Positions 1 through 8,300 of a DNA stretch of 51,702 nt are shown here, in pieces (position 1 is the first letter of the stretch; the number at the start of each line of letters is the position of its first letter). Origin of the DNA: Lachnospiraceae bacterium (GTDB lineage Bacteria; Bacillota; Clostridia; Lachnospirales; Lachnospiraceae); NCBI GenBank assembly GCA_022799175.1, contig JAAWNY010000018.1:1-51702 (forward strand), read 5' to 3'. The notes beneath the pieces were generated by a model. It saw only the letters and a list, made by a program, of their open reading frames with translations, did not search any database and had not been told where the DNA came from. Made by a program: the position numbers and the translations under genes.

Positions 1-114
1 CTTAATCTCGAAACCGGAAAAAGGAGCAGATAATTTCTTGTTGCTTTTCTTCCCTCTTCCTTGGCGTACTTTTTGCCATTGCTTATCTAAATGACATTGA
101 TCAGTCAATAGGAT

Positions 115-157
115 TAAAAAATAGATGCCTCTCCCATATGTTATGGAAGAGACATCT
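115..157 (-). terminator. Rho-independent terminator of the ferredoxin gene
   Basis: Read on the minus strand, a 13-bp stem (arms at 145-157 and 123-135, two G-U pairs) with a 9-nt loop is followed by six T residues (116-121). It lies just past the ferredoxin stop codon. Confidence 0.85.
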
Positions 158-179
158 ATGTAGTCATTGATGGTAAAGA

Positions 180-427
<248 letters not shown>

Positions 428-467
428 GTGGAAATCGCTGCACAATTGGATAAAAAATTGTACAAAA

Positions 468-1244
468 CTAGTTAGCTTCAAATAACTGAAAAGAATCTTT
501 TTGGTTTCGTTCTTCCCGGATACCTTGCAGGACAATTTGCCGGGCGGCTGCGGCCTTTTCTTTGCCCAAAGGAGATACTTTGTCCAGAGGATAAGGAATT
601 CCAAGATTCTGATATTTTATTTTCCCCATGTCGTGATAGGGTAGAATATCCAGAGCTTGTACATTGTGCAAGGTTCCAACAAAGCGGCCAAGTCGGTATA
701 AAAGATCTTGTTTGTAAGTGATGCCAGGTACTACTACATGACGAATCCACACGGGGATAGCATGTTCGTCCAGATAGCGTGCAAAGGCGAGAACGGGCTC
801 TAATTTTTGTCCTGTTAAGTTCTGGTGGCCTTGGGGATCGATATGTTTGATATCCAACATAACAAGATCGGTTACAGCAACCAGGCGATCAAAACGCCAG
901 ATAGTATCTGGCAGATTTGGATTAAAGATAATGCCGGAGGTATCCAGGCAGGTATGAATCTGGCGCTTGTGCGCTGCTTCAAAAAGTTCTGTCACAAAAT
1001 CTATCTGCATCAAAGGTTCACCGCCAGTGGCAGTAATCCCCCCTTTTTGATAAAAACTACGATTTTTTTCGTATAAAGCAAGGATTTCTTCCACAGACAT
1101 TTTTGTCTGGGTGGAAGTTTTCCAGGTGTCCGGATTGTGGCAATACTGACACCGCATAGGGCAGCCCTGGAAAAAGATGACCAGACGGACACCGGGACCA
1201 TCTACAGTGCCAAAACTTTCAATTGAGTGAATTCGTCCTAACAT
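468..1244 (-). CDS. pflA: Pyruvate formate-lyase-activating enzyme (radical SAM)
   Basis: A 258-residue radical SAM enzyme that abstracts a hydrogen atom from the conserved glycine of pyruvate formate-lyase, using S-adenosylmethionine and a [4Fe-4S] cluster. The N-terminus has the family signature (IHSIESFGTVDGPGVR) followed by the cluster motif CPMRCQYC (CxxxCxxC) and HNPDTW, then TGGEPL for SAM binding. An open frame extends 38 codons further upstream, but the start chosen here (MLGRIHS) has a GGAGG site 6 nt away and matches the family's usual beginning. It lies downstream of the split pyruvate formate-lyase genes on the same strand and is probably co-transcribed. Its substrate glycine here would sit on a separate 82-aa polypeptide rather than on the main enzyme. 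Confidence 0.95.
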   Translation of the reverse strand: MLGRIHSIESFGTVDGPGVRLVIFFQGCPMRCQYCHNPDTWKTSTQTKMSVEEILALYEKNRSFYQKGGITATGGEPLMQIDFVTELFEAAHKRQIHTCLDTSGIIFNPNLPDTIWRFDRLVAVTDLVMLDIKHIDPQGHQNLTGQKLEPVLAFARYLDEHAIPVWIRHVVVPGITYKQDLLYRLGRFVGTLHNVQALDILPYHDMGKIKYQNLGIPYPLDKVSPLGKEKAAAARQIVLQGIREERNQKDSFQLFEAN

Positions 1245-1266
1245 AAAATACCTCCAGGGGAGGATG

Positions 1267-1348
1267 TTGCAAAATGGCAGACCGGACAATATATGGTAAA
1301 AATATTCGGTAAAATTATCTATATATTGCAGAACTGCAAAATTTTGCA
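1267..1348 (-). promoter_or_regulatory. Palindrome and repeated TTGCAAAAT upstream of pflA
   Basis: The pflA leader holds a 14-nt perfect palindrome (TGCAAAATTTTGCA, 1335-1348) and another TTGCAAAAT at 1267-1275. It could bind a repressor or be chance in AT-rich DNA. No clear Rex or FNR site is seen. Confidence 0.25.
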
Positions 1349-1378
1349 ACAACCTCAAAGTTTAAAGTCGCCTTTTAT

Positions 1379-1627
1379 TTATCCAATGGCGCCATGGAAA
1401 GTGCGGGAAATGACCTCATCCTGCTGTTCTTTTGTCAGTTTACAAAAGTTTACTGCATAACCAGATACCCGGACGGTTAACTGCGGATATTTTTCCGGAT
1501 GTTTTTGGGCATCCAGTAAAGTTTCTTTGGAAAATACATTTACATTCAGATGATGACCACCCTTTTCTGTATAGCCATCTAAAAGAGTAACCAGGTTATC
1601 TACCTGAGATTCGTTTGCATGTGTCAT
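1379..1627 (-). CDS. Glycyl-radical subunit of split pyruvate formate-lyase (GrcA-like)
   Basis: An 82-residue protein equal to the C-terminal glycyl-radical domain of pyruvate formate-lyase. It carries [18 protein letters not shown], then [18 protein letters not shown]; the radical glycine is Gly56 in RVSGYAV. It ends RTFHGA-IG, as intact enzymes end RTF plus a few residues. It resembles the E. coli spare-part protein GrcA/YfiD (about 127 aa), but the neighbouring large gene lacks this domain, so here it would be an obligate subunit. It has its own AAAGGAGGATATCTTCA site and ATG, 46 nt after the large gene's stop. It is neither a remnant nor a frameshift: both pieces have complete translation signals. 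Confidence 0.9.
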   Translation of the reverse strand: MTHANESQVDNLVTLLDGYTEKGGHHLNVNVFSKETLLDAQKHPEKYPQLTVRVSGYAVNFCKLTKEQQDEVISRTFHGAIG

Positions 1628-1673
1628 TGAAGATATCCTCCTTTATTGTGTGAATAAGACTATTCATGTGACA

Positions 1674-3767
1674 TCAATCCCGATCCAGTCCGTGCATCAA
1701 ATTTGGAATGGAACAGGCTTTATCGGGACCGCATTCCAGTTCCAGATCCAGATCGCCAGTAAAAAGACGGTCTTCTTTTCCCAGTGCTCCCGGAATGATA
1801 GAGAAAGTATTGGAAATACCATCTTGTGCATCGGAGAAAGGGAGCTTGGCCACAGAAGCCAGGGAAGAAATAGCGCCATGGTTGTCCCGTGTATGCATAG
1901 GATTGGCGCCTGGCGCAAAGGCTTGACCTGCTTTTCTGCCATCGGGAGTGGAGCCGGTGGCCTTACCATACACTACATTTGAGGTTATAGTCAAGATGGA
2001 GGTTGTTGGAATTCCGCCACGATAACAATGATTGCGTCGGATATAATTCATGAAGCTGTGTACAACGTCAACAGCGATCTGATCGACCCGGTCGTCATCA
2101 TTTCCATATTTGGGAAAGCTTCCTTCCACTTTATAGTCCACAACAATACCATTTTCATCTCGAATTGTCCGGACTTTGGCATATTTGATGGCAGAAAGTG
2201 AGTCCGCGACAACAGAAAGCCCAGCGATGCCGGTAGCGAACCAGCGAGTTACATTCATATCATGGAGCGCCATTTGCAGCCGTTCATAACAATATTTATC
2301 ATGCATATAGTGAATGATATTGAGACTATTGACGTAAACGCCGGCTAGCCACTGCATCATGTCATGATAGCGGGCCATCACTTCATCATAATCCAAATAT
2401 TCGGAGGTAATGGGACGGTATTGAGGACCTACTTGCTTCTTGCTGATTTCGTCTATACCGCCGTTGATGGCATACAGAAGACATTTGGCAAGATTGGCAC
2501 GGGCACCAAAGAACTGCATTTCTTTGCCGATACGCATGGAAGAGACACAACAGGCAATAGCATAATCATCACCGAGATTTTCCCGCATCAAGTCATCATT
2601 TTCATATTGGATAGAAGAAGACTCAATGGAGGTTTTGGCACAGAAACGTTTGAAGTTTTCTGGTAAACGTACTGACCAAAGCACTGTCAGATTCGGTTCG
2701 GGAGCAGTGCCAAGAGTAGTCAAAGTGTGCAGGAAGCGGAAGGACATCTTGGTTACCAGATGTCGTCCGTCGATTCCCACGCCGCCGATAGATTCGGTCA
2801 CCCAGGTCGGATCTCCGGAGAAAAGAGCATTATATTCCGGAGTACGGGCGAATTTTACCAATCGAAGTTTCATAATAAAATGATCTACAAATTCCTGAAT
2901 TTGTTCTTCGGTAAAAATTCCTTCAGAGAGATCTCGTTCTGCATAGATATCCAAAAATGTGGAAGTACGCCCCAGAGACATCGCAGCGCCGTTCTGTTCT
3001 TTAACAGCAGCAAGATAGGCGAAGTAAGTCCATTGAATAGCCTCCTGCACATTGCCCGCAGGACGAGAAATGTCAAAACCGTAAATTTCACCCAGTTTCT
3101 TTAGTTCTTTTAAGGCCCGAATCTGTTCGGATAATTCTTCCCGGATACGAATGACATGGGAATACATGGTGCTTCGAGTAGTCATTTTTTGTTCTTCTTT
3201 ATCTGCTATAAGACGCTCTACACCATAAAGGGCTACTCGACGGTAATCTCCAATGATTCTTCCTCGTCCATAGGCATCTGGTAATCCGGTGATGATATGG
3301 CTAGAACGGCAGGCTCGCATCTCCGGAGTATAAGCGTCAAAAACGCCGGCATTATGGGTCTTGCGGTGTGTGGTAAAAAATTCGCTGATCTCCGGATCGA
3401 CCTGATAACCATTGTCAGCACAAGCCTTTTCAGCCATGCGTATTCCACCATAAGGCTGCAGAGAACGTTTAAAGGGTTTATCCGTCTGAAAACCGACAAT
3501 CGTTTCTTTGGTTTTATCTAGATAGCCAGGGCCATGGGAGGTAATGGTGGAAATAATTTTAGTATCCATATCCAGTACTCCGCCTGCCGCTTGTTCCTGC
3601 CGACTCAGGTCCATAACCTGATTCCAGAGAGCTGTGGTATTTGGGGTGGCATTTGCCAGAAAGAGGTCGTTACCGTCATAAGGAGTATAATTTTTTTGGA
3701 TAAAATTGCGTACATTGATTTCTCGTTGCCAGTCTCCTGGGCGAAAATTTCTCCATTCTTGTTTCAT
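1674..3767 (-). CDS. pflB: Pyruvate formate-lyase catalytic core lacking the glycyl-radical domain
   Basis: A 697-residue formate C-acetyltransferase core (pyruvate + CoA to acetyl-CoA + formate; cytoplasmic, strictly anaerobic). The N-terminus ([19 protein letters not shown]) and the active-site pair Cys406-Cys407 in [19 protein letters not shown] are typical. Homology to E. coli PflB (760 aa) continues through [22 protein letters not shown] and then stops: the chain ends with about 30 residues unlike the usual C-terminus (tail [11 protein letters not shown]). The RVSGYA glycine motif is missing and is encoded by the next gene. The start is fixed by GGAGGAAATT just before ATG; an upstream in-frame ATG at 3797 lacks a site. 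First gene of the operon with the radical subunit and pflA. Confidence 0.95.
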   Translation of the reverse strand: MKQEWRNFRPGDWQREINVRNFIQKNYTPYDGNDLFLANATPNTTALWNQVMDLSRQEQAAGGVLDMDTKIISTITSHGPGYLDKTKETIVGFQTDKPFKRSLQPYGGIRMAEKACADNGYQVDPEISEFFTTHRKTHNAGVFDAYTPEMRACRSSHIITGLPDAYGRGRIIGDYRRVALYGVERLIADKEEQKMTTRSTMYSHVIRIREELSEQIRALKELKKLGEIYGFDISRPAGNVQEAIQWTYFAYLAAVKEQNGAAMSLGRTSTFLDIYAERDLSEGIFTEEQIQEFVDHFIMKLRLVKFARTPEYNALFSGDPTWVTESIGGVGIDGRHLVTKMSFRFLHTLTTLGTAPEPNLTVLWSVRLPENFKRFCAKTSIESSSIQYENDDLMRENLGDDYAIACCVSSMRIGKEMQFFGARANLAKCLLYAINGGIDEISKKQVGPQYRPITSEYLDYDEVMARYHDMMQWLAGVYVNSLNIIHYMHDKYCYERLQMALHDMNVTRWFATGIAGLSVVADSLSAIKYAKVRTIRDENGIVVDYKVEGSFPKYGNDDDRVDQIAVDVVHSFMNYIRRNHCYRGGIPTTSILTITSNVVYGKATGSTPDGRKAGQAFAPGANPMHTRDNHGAISSLASVAKLPFSDAQDGISNTFSIIPGALGKEDRLFTGDLDLELECGPDKACSIPNLMHGLDRD

Positions 3768-4171
3768 AATTTCCTCCGTTCCGAGTAGGATCCACAAAAT
3801 GAACTAGGTTGGGAAAGCAAAATTTCCCTTGTTACCTTTTGTGAAAAAAGTATGATCGGGTTACAATTTTAATATACTTCCAAAAATAAAATAAAATTTC
3901 TGGAAAATTCAAGTATTATCTGATAGATTACGAGGTAAATTATAAAGACGTGATAAAAAAACGTCAAGGAGCGTATGGAGAAGAATTTTCTGGTAAGGAA
4001 CAACTGAGAAAAATAGTCATTGTCCAGCTATTTTGTGCGGTATTTCAGGGGCTTGTCAATCTGCTAAAAATATATTATAGTAGATATCAACGTAACTGTT
4101 GAATGAAATGTTTTTGTGAAAGCATTGTACGTTGCGTAGAAATGAAATATGTACAAGAAGGAGGAATTTGT
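3768..4171. other. AT-rich divergent intergenic region
   Basis: About 400 bases between the divergent pyruvate formate-lyase operon and the DUF1858 gene. It holds a clear plus-strand promoter at 4053-4081 and a small inverted repeat GACGT/ACGTC (3947-3966, 8-nt spacer). Minus-strand promoter hexamers for the pfl operon are not clear; AT-rich TATATT/TTAAAAT stretches around 3870-3885 are candidates. No gene seen. Confidence 0.5.
4053..4081 (+). promoter_or_regulatory. Promoter of the DUF1858 gene
   Basis: TTGTCA, 17 nt, TATAGT, about 90 nt upstream of the start codon at 4172. Confidence 0.6.
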
Positions 4172-4375
4172 ATGCAGATCCATAAAGATATGTTGATTGG
4201 GGATTTGGTTCAGGCACATGAGCTGATTGCGCCGATGTTGATGCGTGCTGGTATGCATTGCCTGGGCTGTCCATCTGCACAGGGCGAAACATTGGAGGAA
4301 GCCTGCATGGTACATGGGATTGACTGTGATACGCTGGTATCCGGAATTAATGAAGTGCTGGCAGAGAGAGCCTAA
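4172..4375 (+). CDS. DUF1858 redox-disulfide protein
   Basis: A 67-residue protein of the DUF1858 family, also known as the hybrid-cluster-protein-associated redox disulfide domain. The family motif is seen: an N-terminal helix ([22 protein letters not shown]) then [18 protein letters not shown] with a CxxC pair, ending in a helix ([10 protein letters not shown]). The open frame begins earlier at 4103, but the start used here follows AAGGAGGAATTTGT. In other genomes the domain is found beside or fused to redox and iron-sulfur proteins; its chemistry is not established. Here it stands alone with its own promoter and terminator, divergent from the pyruvate formate-lyase operon. Confidence 0.85.
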   Translation: MQIHKDMLIGDLVQAHELIAPMLMRAGMHCLGCPSAQGETLEEACMVHGIDCDTLVSGINEVLAERA

Positions 4376-4412
4376 GATTAAGAAGAAAAAATTGGGTGAA
4401 TGAAGTATTTGT

Positions 4413-4455
4413 AAAAACAGGGAGAAGATATTAATAGAACATTCTCCCTGTTTTT
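4413..4455 (+). terminator. Bidirectional terminator between DUF1858 gene and mecA
   Basis: Perfect 14-bp inverted repeat (AAAAACAGGGAGAA / TTCTCCCTGTTTTT) with a 15-nt loop. The A and T ends let it work on either strand, serving both convergent genes. Confidence 0.85.
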
Positions 4456-4492
4456 GCATGTCATTCAAAGAATTCTGTGGAATTTTGCGGGG

Positions 4493-5242
4493 TCATACCA
4501 ACATTAGTTTCTGTAGTGCTTGTTGTCGGATAATCACCTCATAATGCTCCCGATAATAAGCTTCTGTAGCAGTTTGCTGGCGGACTTTTTCACCATATTC
4601 TGCTAGAATGTTACAGGTTCGGCTGAATACCAAAGGCTCTACATCCGCGCTGGACAACACCAAAAAATATTGAGAAGATTCCGGTTTTTTGAAGAGAATA
4701 TTCGCGCCCTGGTAGACATGTCCGACTACTTTAGCGGCAGATGTTACCTGATCCAAATTTTCAAAGCGATAGATTCGCGTTTGAACAGAAGGAGTTTTGG
4801 CATTGTCTTCTGGCTGAGGGGTGGCAGGAGCAGACATACTTTCCTGACTAGGGAGTCCTGCCAAATTTTGTTTCAAAAGTTCCATCAGGCCATCAGCGCC
4901 TTCCAGAAATTCACTGGTGACGCCATTGAAAATACTGTCGGAATCCTCATCAGACATCTGGGAAAATTTGGAAAAACGGGTATCTAGCTCCTCTGGATCC
5001 TCTATCTTGGTGATAACCAACATAACGCTCTCATTGGAGAGCGGGATGGCTTCTACCATCAACGGAATATCTTCCGCATCAAATCCCACTTCATTGGAGG
5101 CCTTTTGAATCATCTCGCGAAACAGATTGCGGGCCTTCTCACTTCCGTATGCTAGTTCGCCCAGGTTCAGATTGCGAACGCTCAAGTCAAAGCTGCTTAA
5201 TGTGCATCGTATCTGGTTTTCATTAATCCGTTCTATCTTCAT
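4493..5242 (-). CDS. mecA: Adaptor protein MecA
   Basis: A 249-residue adaptor that, in Bacilli, brings substrates to the ClpC-ClpP protease. The N-terminal segment MKIERINENQIRCTLSSFDL and LFREMIQKASNEVGF match MecA substrate-binding domains; the C-terminal half (RIYRFENLDQVTSAAKVV through AEYGEKV) matches the ClpC-binding domain. Between them is an acidic, low-complexity linker (about residues 85-150), usual for the family. Start from AAGGGAGTGATCTT upstream of ATG. The gene ends at the shared terminator 4413-4455. Which substrates it serves here cannot be read from the sequence. Confidence 0.9.
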   Translation of the reverse strand: MKIERINENQIRCTLSSFDLSVRNLNLGELAYGSEKARNLFREMIQKASNEVGFDAEDIPLMVEAIPLSNESVMLVITKIEDPEELDTRFSKFSQMSDEDSDSIFNGVTSEFLEGADGLMELLKQNLAGLPSQESMSAPATPQPEDNAKTPSVQTRIYRFENLDQVTSAAKVVGHVYQGANILFKKPESSQYFLVLSSADVEPLVFSRTCNILAEYGEKVRQQTATEAYYREHYEVIIRQQALQKLMLV

Positions 5243-5307
5243 AAGATCACTCCCTTACCTATATTATCGTCGGTATAAATTCAAAAAGAACCCAATTACC
5301 TAATTTA

Positions 5308-5337
5308 ATTATAGTATATGATATAGGGAAAAGGCAA
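5308..5337 (-). promoter_or_regulatory. Promoter of mecA
   Basis: On the minus strand TTGCCT, 18 nt, consensus TATAAT, about 65 nt upstream of the mecA start. Confidence 0.65.
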
Positions 5338-5392
5338 TTCTTATGTGAAAAAATTTAGGAAAATTTAAGGTTTAGTAAAAGTGAAAAAAGTA

Positions 5393-5421
5393 TTGTAAAA
5401 TATTTCCATTTATATTAGAAT
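5393..5421 (+). promoter_or_regulatory. Promoter of the kinase gene cluster
   Basis: TTGTAA, 17 nt, TAGAAT, 32 nt upstream of the kinase start codon. Confidence 0.65.
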
Positions 5422-5453
5422 AAGAAAACAGAGGTGATTGGGGAAAGGAGGAG

Positions 5454-6887
5454 GTGGAAAGCGTCGAGAACACCATATTGTTTGGAAAATATCAGTTATG
5501 CCGGATTTTGGGCCGTGGGAGAAGCGGGACTGTCTATCTGGCGAAGCATAGAGACTTGGAGGAATATCGAGCGATCAAGCAGGTAGCCAAAGCCTGCGTG
5601 GATTATGATCAGTTCCGAAGAGAGGCACTGATACTGAAAGATATCCGCCACCCGGGAATACCAGTAGTGTATGATCTGGAGGAGGATGAAAATTTCTGTT
5701 ATCTGATTGAAGAATTTCTGGAAGGAGATTCGCTGTACGCCCTTATTTCTGAGATGGGGCATTTTTCAAAGGCAATGACGATTCGATATGGGATTCAGAT
5801 TTGCTATCTGGTGAATATCTTGCATTTATCAAAGATTACCCCTATTTTATATCTGGATTTACAGCCGGAAAATTTGCTGATATGTGATGACACCGTAAAA
5901 TTGGTGGATTTTGGCCACGCGATTTATCTGGACGAGGCGAAAAATCTCAAAAAGCGCTATGGGACGATTGGTTTTGCTGCGCCAGAACAATATACAGGAG
6001 CAGAGTTAAATGAACGGACAGATATTTATGCCATTGGTGCTGTCCTCTATTATATGCTGACGGGAAAGTTTCCAGGAAAGGAGCCTGTGTATCGAAGGGA
6101 GCAGATGGATCGACATTTGGCAAAAGTGATACAAACCTGTCTAAGAGAAAAGTCAAACGAGCGGTATGAATCAACACAACAGCTTTGTGGAGAACTGGAG
6201 AAAATTCAGAAGAGTTATGAGAAAGAAAAAAAGGGTGTTTTCCGACAAAACCCGGAATCATCTCTGACCATTGCTGTGGCAGGCGCCTTTGAGGGAGCCG
6301 GGACGACCCACATAGCAATTGGATTTGCTGTATATCTCCAACGGCAAGGGTTGTCTGTATTATATGAAGAAAGAAACGAGTCTGGTGCGGCGGCACAAAT
6401 GGCAGAGTATACAGGGCGGAATATGGATCGTTATGGAATTTATAGGATTTATGGATTGCCTGTGTTTCCTCTTTATGGAATTGCTGTCAAGCTGGAAGCC
6501 CATCCTTATCGGATTATAGTTCGTGATTATGGAGTGCTTCAGGATAAGTTTTTTCAGGAACCGGCAGATGGGTATCTGTTGGTTTGTGGCAGTAAACCCT
6601 GGCAGTGGAAGCTTACCAGGGATATCATTCGATTTCCGGGCAATCCGCCGGGAATAATAATTATCTACAATCAATTCTGCAGGCGGCTTGCAACCAAGTT
6701 GCCTGGTCCGGCAAGGGAGACCGATTGTTTTCTGATGCCAGATTATCCCAATCCATTTGTATTATCCGGAAAAGCAAAGAAGGTCTATGAGGAATTATAT
6801 CAGACACTTTTTAGAAAAAAAGCAGGAGGTATTTTACGAATTTTGCCAAACAAAATAAGAAGAGATTTTATGAAAAAAGATGTTTGA
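5454..6887 (+). CDS. Ser/Thr kinase-like protein fused to a degenerate ParA/MinD-type domain
   Basis: 477 residues. Residues 10-265 are a eukaryotic-like protein kinase: glycine loop (LGRGRSGTVYLAK), lysine in RAIKQV, DFG (LVDFGHA) and APE (FAAPEQY). The catalytic loop reads LYLDLQPEN, so the usual HRDxK is YLDxQ; Asp and Asn remain but the phosphate-contacting Lys is Gln. From about residue 270 a second domain starts with IAVAGAFEGAGTTHIAIGFA, like ParA/MinD/CpaE proteins, with Thr where the Walker A Lys should be. No transmembrane or PASTA segment is seen. Start is GTG with AGGAGG only 2 nt away, unusually close; it is the only standard start in the frame. The next gene overlaps its stop codon, so the two are coupled. 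Such pairs are known near Flp/Tad pilus loci in Clostridia, but no pilus genes are here. Confidence 0.8.
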   Translation: MESVENTILFGKYQLCRILGRGRSGTVYLAKHRDLEEYRAIKQVAKACVDYDQFRREALILKDIRHPGIPVVYDLEEDENFCYLIEEFLEGDSLYALISEMGHFSKAMTIRYGIQICYLVNILHLSKITPILYLDLQPENLLICDDTVKLVDFGHAIYLDEAKNLKKRYGTIGFAAPEQYTGAELNERTDIYAIGAVLYYMLTGKFPGKEPVYRREQMDRHLAKVIQTCLREKSNERYESTQQLCGELEKIQKSYEKEKKGVFRQNPESSLTIAVAGAFEGAGTTHIAIGFAVYLQRQGLSVLYEERNESGAAAQMAEYTGRNMDRYGIYRIYGLPVFPLYGIAVKLEAHPYRIIVRDYGVLQDKFFQEPADGYLLVCGSKPWQWKLTRDIIRFPGNPPGIIIIYNQFCRRLATKLPGPARETDCFLMPDYPNPFVLSGKAKKVYEELYQTLFRKKAGGILRILPNKIRRDFMKKDV

Positions 6888-7477
6888 GACAGAACGATAT
6901 TTCGGGATATGCCTGGAGAACATTGGGGCTTATGGGAGCAGGCCGGGGGACTGGCGTGACTCATCTTGCAGTCTGGGCTGCCAATTACCTAACAAGTGTG
7001 AAGAGGGAAAAAACGGCAGTATTGGAGTGGAATGATCATGGGGATTTTATGCGTATAGGGAGCTTCTGTGAAAAAAATTTGAATGCGGGTGTTCCCTATG
7101 AAATTTTGAACGTAGATTATTATCCGCAGGCAGGAGCCGGAGAACTGGCAGATTGTTTGAATGGAGACTATCAGTATATTATTATGGACTATGGAGAAAT
7201 CACTAAGCAGAGATTTTTAGATTGTTCTCGGTGTGATAAGAAAGTGATTGTCGGTTCATTGAGTGAGTGGCAAGCAGAAGCATTTTTGGAAATCATAAAG
7301 GAAGGACAACAGCGAGATAAGAGTTGGCAACATGTTCTTGTTTTTGGCAGTGAAGAAACCAGAAAAGAGTTGGAAAAACGCTTTCGAATTTCAGTCCGGC
7401 GGGTTCCGGCTTCTATGGATGCCTTTGTAGTCACTCATATTGGTATACGGTTTTTTACAGAACTTTTACAGGATTAA
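6884..7477 (+). CDS. P-loop-like protein without the Walker A lysine (CpaE/ParA-like)
   Basis: 197 residues, related to the C-terminal domain of the kinase before it. The start of the fold is clear (LGLMGAGRGTGVTHLAVWAANYL), as is a later strand YQYIIMDYGEI. At the Walker A Lys position there is Val, and TH follows as in the kinase partner (GTGVTH here, GAGTTH there). This suggests a shared non-canonical nucleotide site or none. The start is TTG, overlapping the kinase stop codon (TTGA) with no clear ribosome binding site, so translation is probably coupled. Function unknown; a role as kinase partner or regulatory subunit is inferred from overlap and kinship. Confidence 0.7.
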   Translation: MRQNDISGYAWRTLGLMGAGRGTGVTHLAVWAANYLTSVKREKTAVLEWNDHGDFMRIGSFCEKNLNAGVPYEILNVDYYPQAGAGELADCLNGDYQYIIMDYGEITKQRFLDCSRCDKKVIVGSLSEWQAEAFLEIIKEGQQRDKSWQHVLVFGSEETRKELEKRFRISVRRVPASMDAFVVTHIGIRFFTELLQD

Positions 7478-7597
7478 CCGAGTGGACAACGATATAACTA
7501 TGGGGAAATTGTGTCACGGCTTTTACCTCGTGAAGTTATAAAGGGTGGTGCTCGGATCAATCCGGAATGGGGAGGCACATGGAGAAGTATCAGTTAA
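7478..7597 (+). other. Short open, foldable stretch after the P-loop gene
   Basis: After the TAA of the P-loop gene the same frame stays open for 39 codons and ends at 7597, overlapping the next gene. A GTG at 7511 would give 28 residues (begins MSRLLPREVIKGGARINPEW) behind a GGGGA. The DNA also contains nested inverted repeats: CCGAG/CTCGG, ATAACT/AGTTAT, TCACG/CGTGA. It could be a tiny gene, a read-through extension, a structured leader for the next gene, or chance. Confidence 0.3.
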
Positions 7598-7971
7598 ATG
7601 AAAAAAATCGAAGAATATTTCTGGAAGGATTACAGCGCTATCAGGATCGAGGAGTGATTATTCGGATTGATGGCAAGAAAGCAGAAGCGTCAGATTGGAT
7701 CAAGATATTTGAGGAGCAACCAGATGGAAGCTTTTACATGGGTGATTATGTTATGGAGGAGGATCTAGGCATGGAGGAAGAAATTCCGGATAAAAGTATT
7801 GAGACAATAAAAATGGTTTGTGAGGATTCTCTGGTATATAAAACGACGCACATAGAAGCAGAAACTGGCAAAGGTGTCGACGGATGTTCCCCAAAAGAGA
7901 TATCTGGGCGGAAAAATGTAAGAACTAGGATATTAAAAGAAATTCGCTTTGATCGGGTTTATCATTGGTGA
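7579..7971 (+). CDS. Unknown small protein downstream of the kinase cluster
   Basis: 130 residues, not recognised. The first half is compact and hydrophilic (LNEKNRRIFLEGLQRYQDRG, then DGKKAEASDWIKIFEEQPDG and FYMGDYVMEEDLG); the second half is acidic, then basic, ending FDRVYHW. No signal peptide or membrane segment. The ATG used here follows GGGGAGG by 3 nt; an ATG at 7567 in the same frame has no better site. Same strand as the kinase and P-loop genes, 101 nt downstream, so possibly the last gene of that cluster. Confidence 0.6.
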   Translation: MEKYQLNEKNRRIFLEGLQRYQDRGVIIRIDGKKAEASDWIKIFEEQPDGSFYMGDYVMEEDLGMEEEIPDKSIETIKMVCEDSLVYKTTHIEAETGKGVDGCSPKEISGRKNVRTRILKEIRFDRVYHW

Positions 7972-8300
7972 AGGGAGGCAAGAACATTAAAAAATAACAG
8001 TCTGAGAAATCATATAATAGAAATATAGGACCGGATTTTAAGAGGGAGCGCAGTGAAAAAAGCGGCGAGGACGCCAGCTCAGAGAGAATCTCAATTCAGC
8101 CAAAGAGAAGGCGTGGGTGGGGAAAAGTATTTTTATCAGGTTACGGTTTTTGTATCAGCAAGAGATCGTAACCTGAGAATAGCCATATGGAAATTTTGAA
8201 AAATATTAAGACAAGAAGGACCAAAATTGTGGTATACTGTTTTCATAAAGCAACAGAGAAACCGATCCATGGAAAAATAAGGAAGCAGAGGATGTAAAAT
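7972..8300 (+). other. Intergenic region with possible small ORF and long inverted repeat
   Basis: A GTG-started frame at 8053-8199 (48 codons, begins MKKAARTPAQRESQFSQ) sits 6 nt after AGGGAG. Within it is a perfect 10-bp inverted repeat TCAGGTTACG/CGTAACCTGA (8136-8145, 8167-8176; 21-nt spacer). No T-run follows, so it is not a standard terminator. The promoter of the GH18 gene lies at the end. I cannot tell a real small protein from an RNA structure here. Confidence 0.35.
8230..8238 (+). promoter_or_regulatory. Extended -10 promoter of the GH18 gene
   Basis: TGGTATACT is an extended -10 element (TGn-TATACT); the -35 position holds only a weak match. It lies 62 nt before the GH18 start. 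Confidence 0.5.

Noticed and set aside
2-79. Small minus-strand reading frame at the window edge (about 25 codons)
   Set aside because: No ribosome binding site, no recognisable content, and it lies beyond the ferredoxin terminator. A plus-strand gene end within the first 33 bases is possible but cannot be supported.
1628-1673. Frameshift or sequencing error as the cause of the split pyruvate formate-lyase
   Set aside because: The gap contains a proper AGGAGG site and ATG, the core has an unrelated tail with its own stop, and no single indel joins the two frames into the normal sequence.
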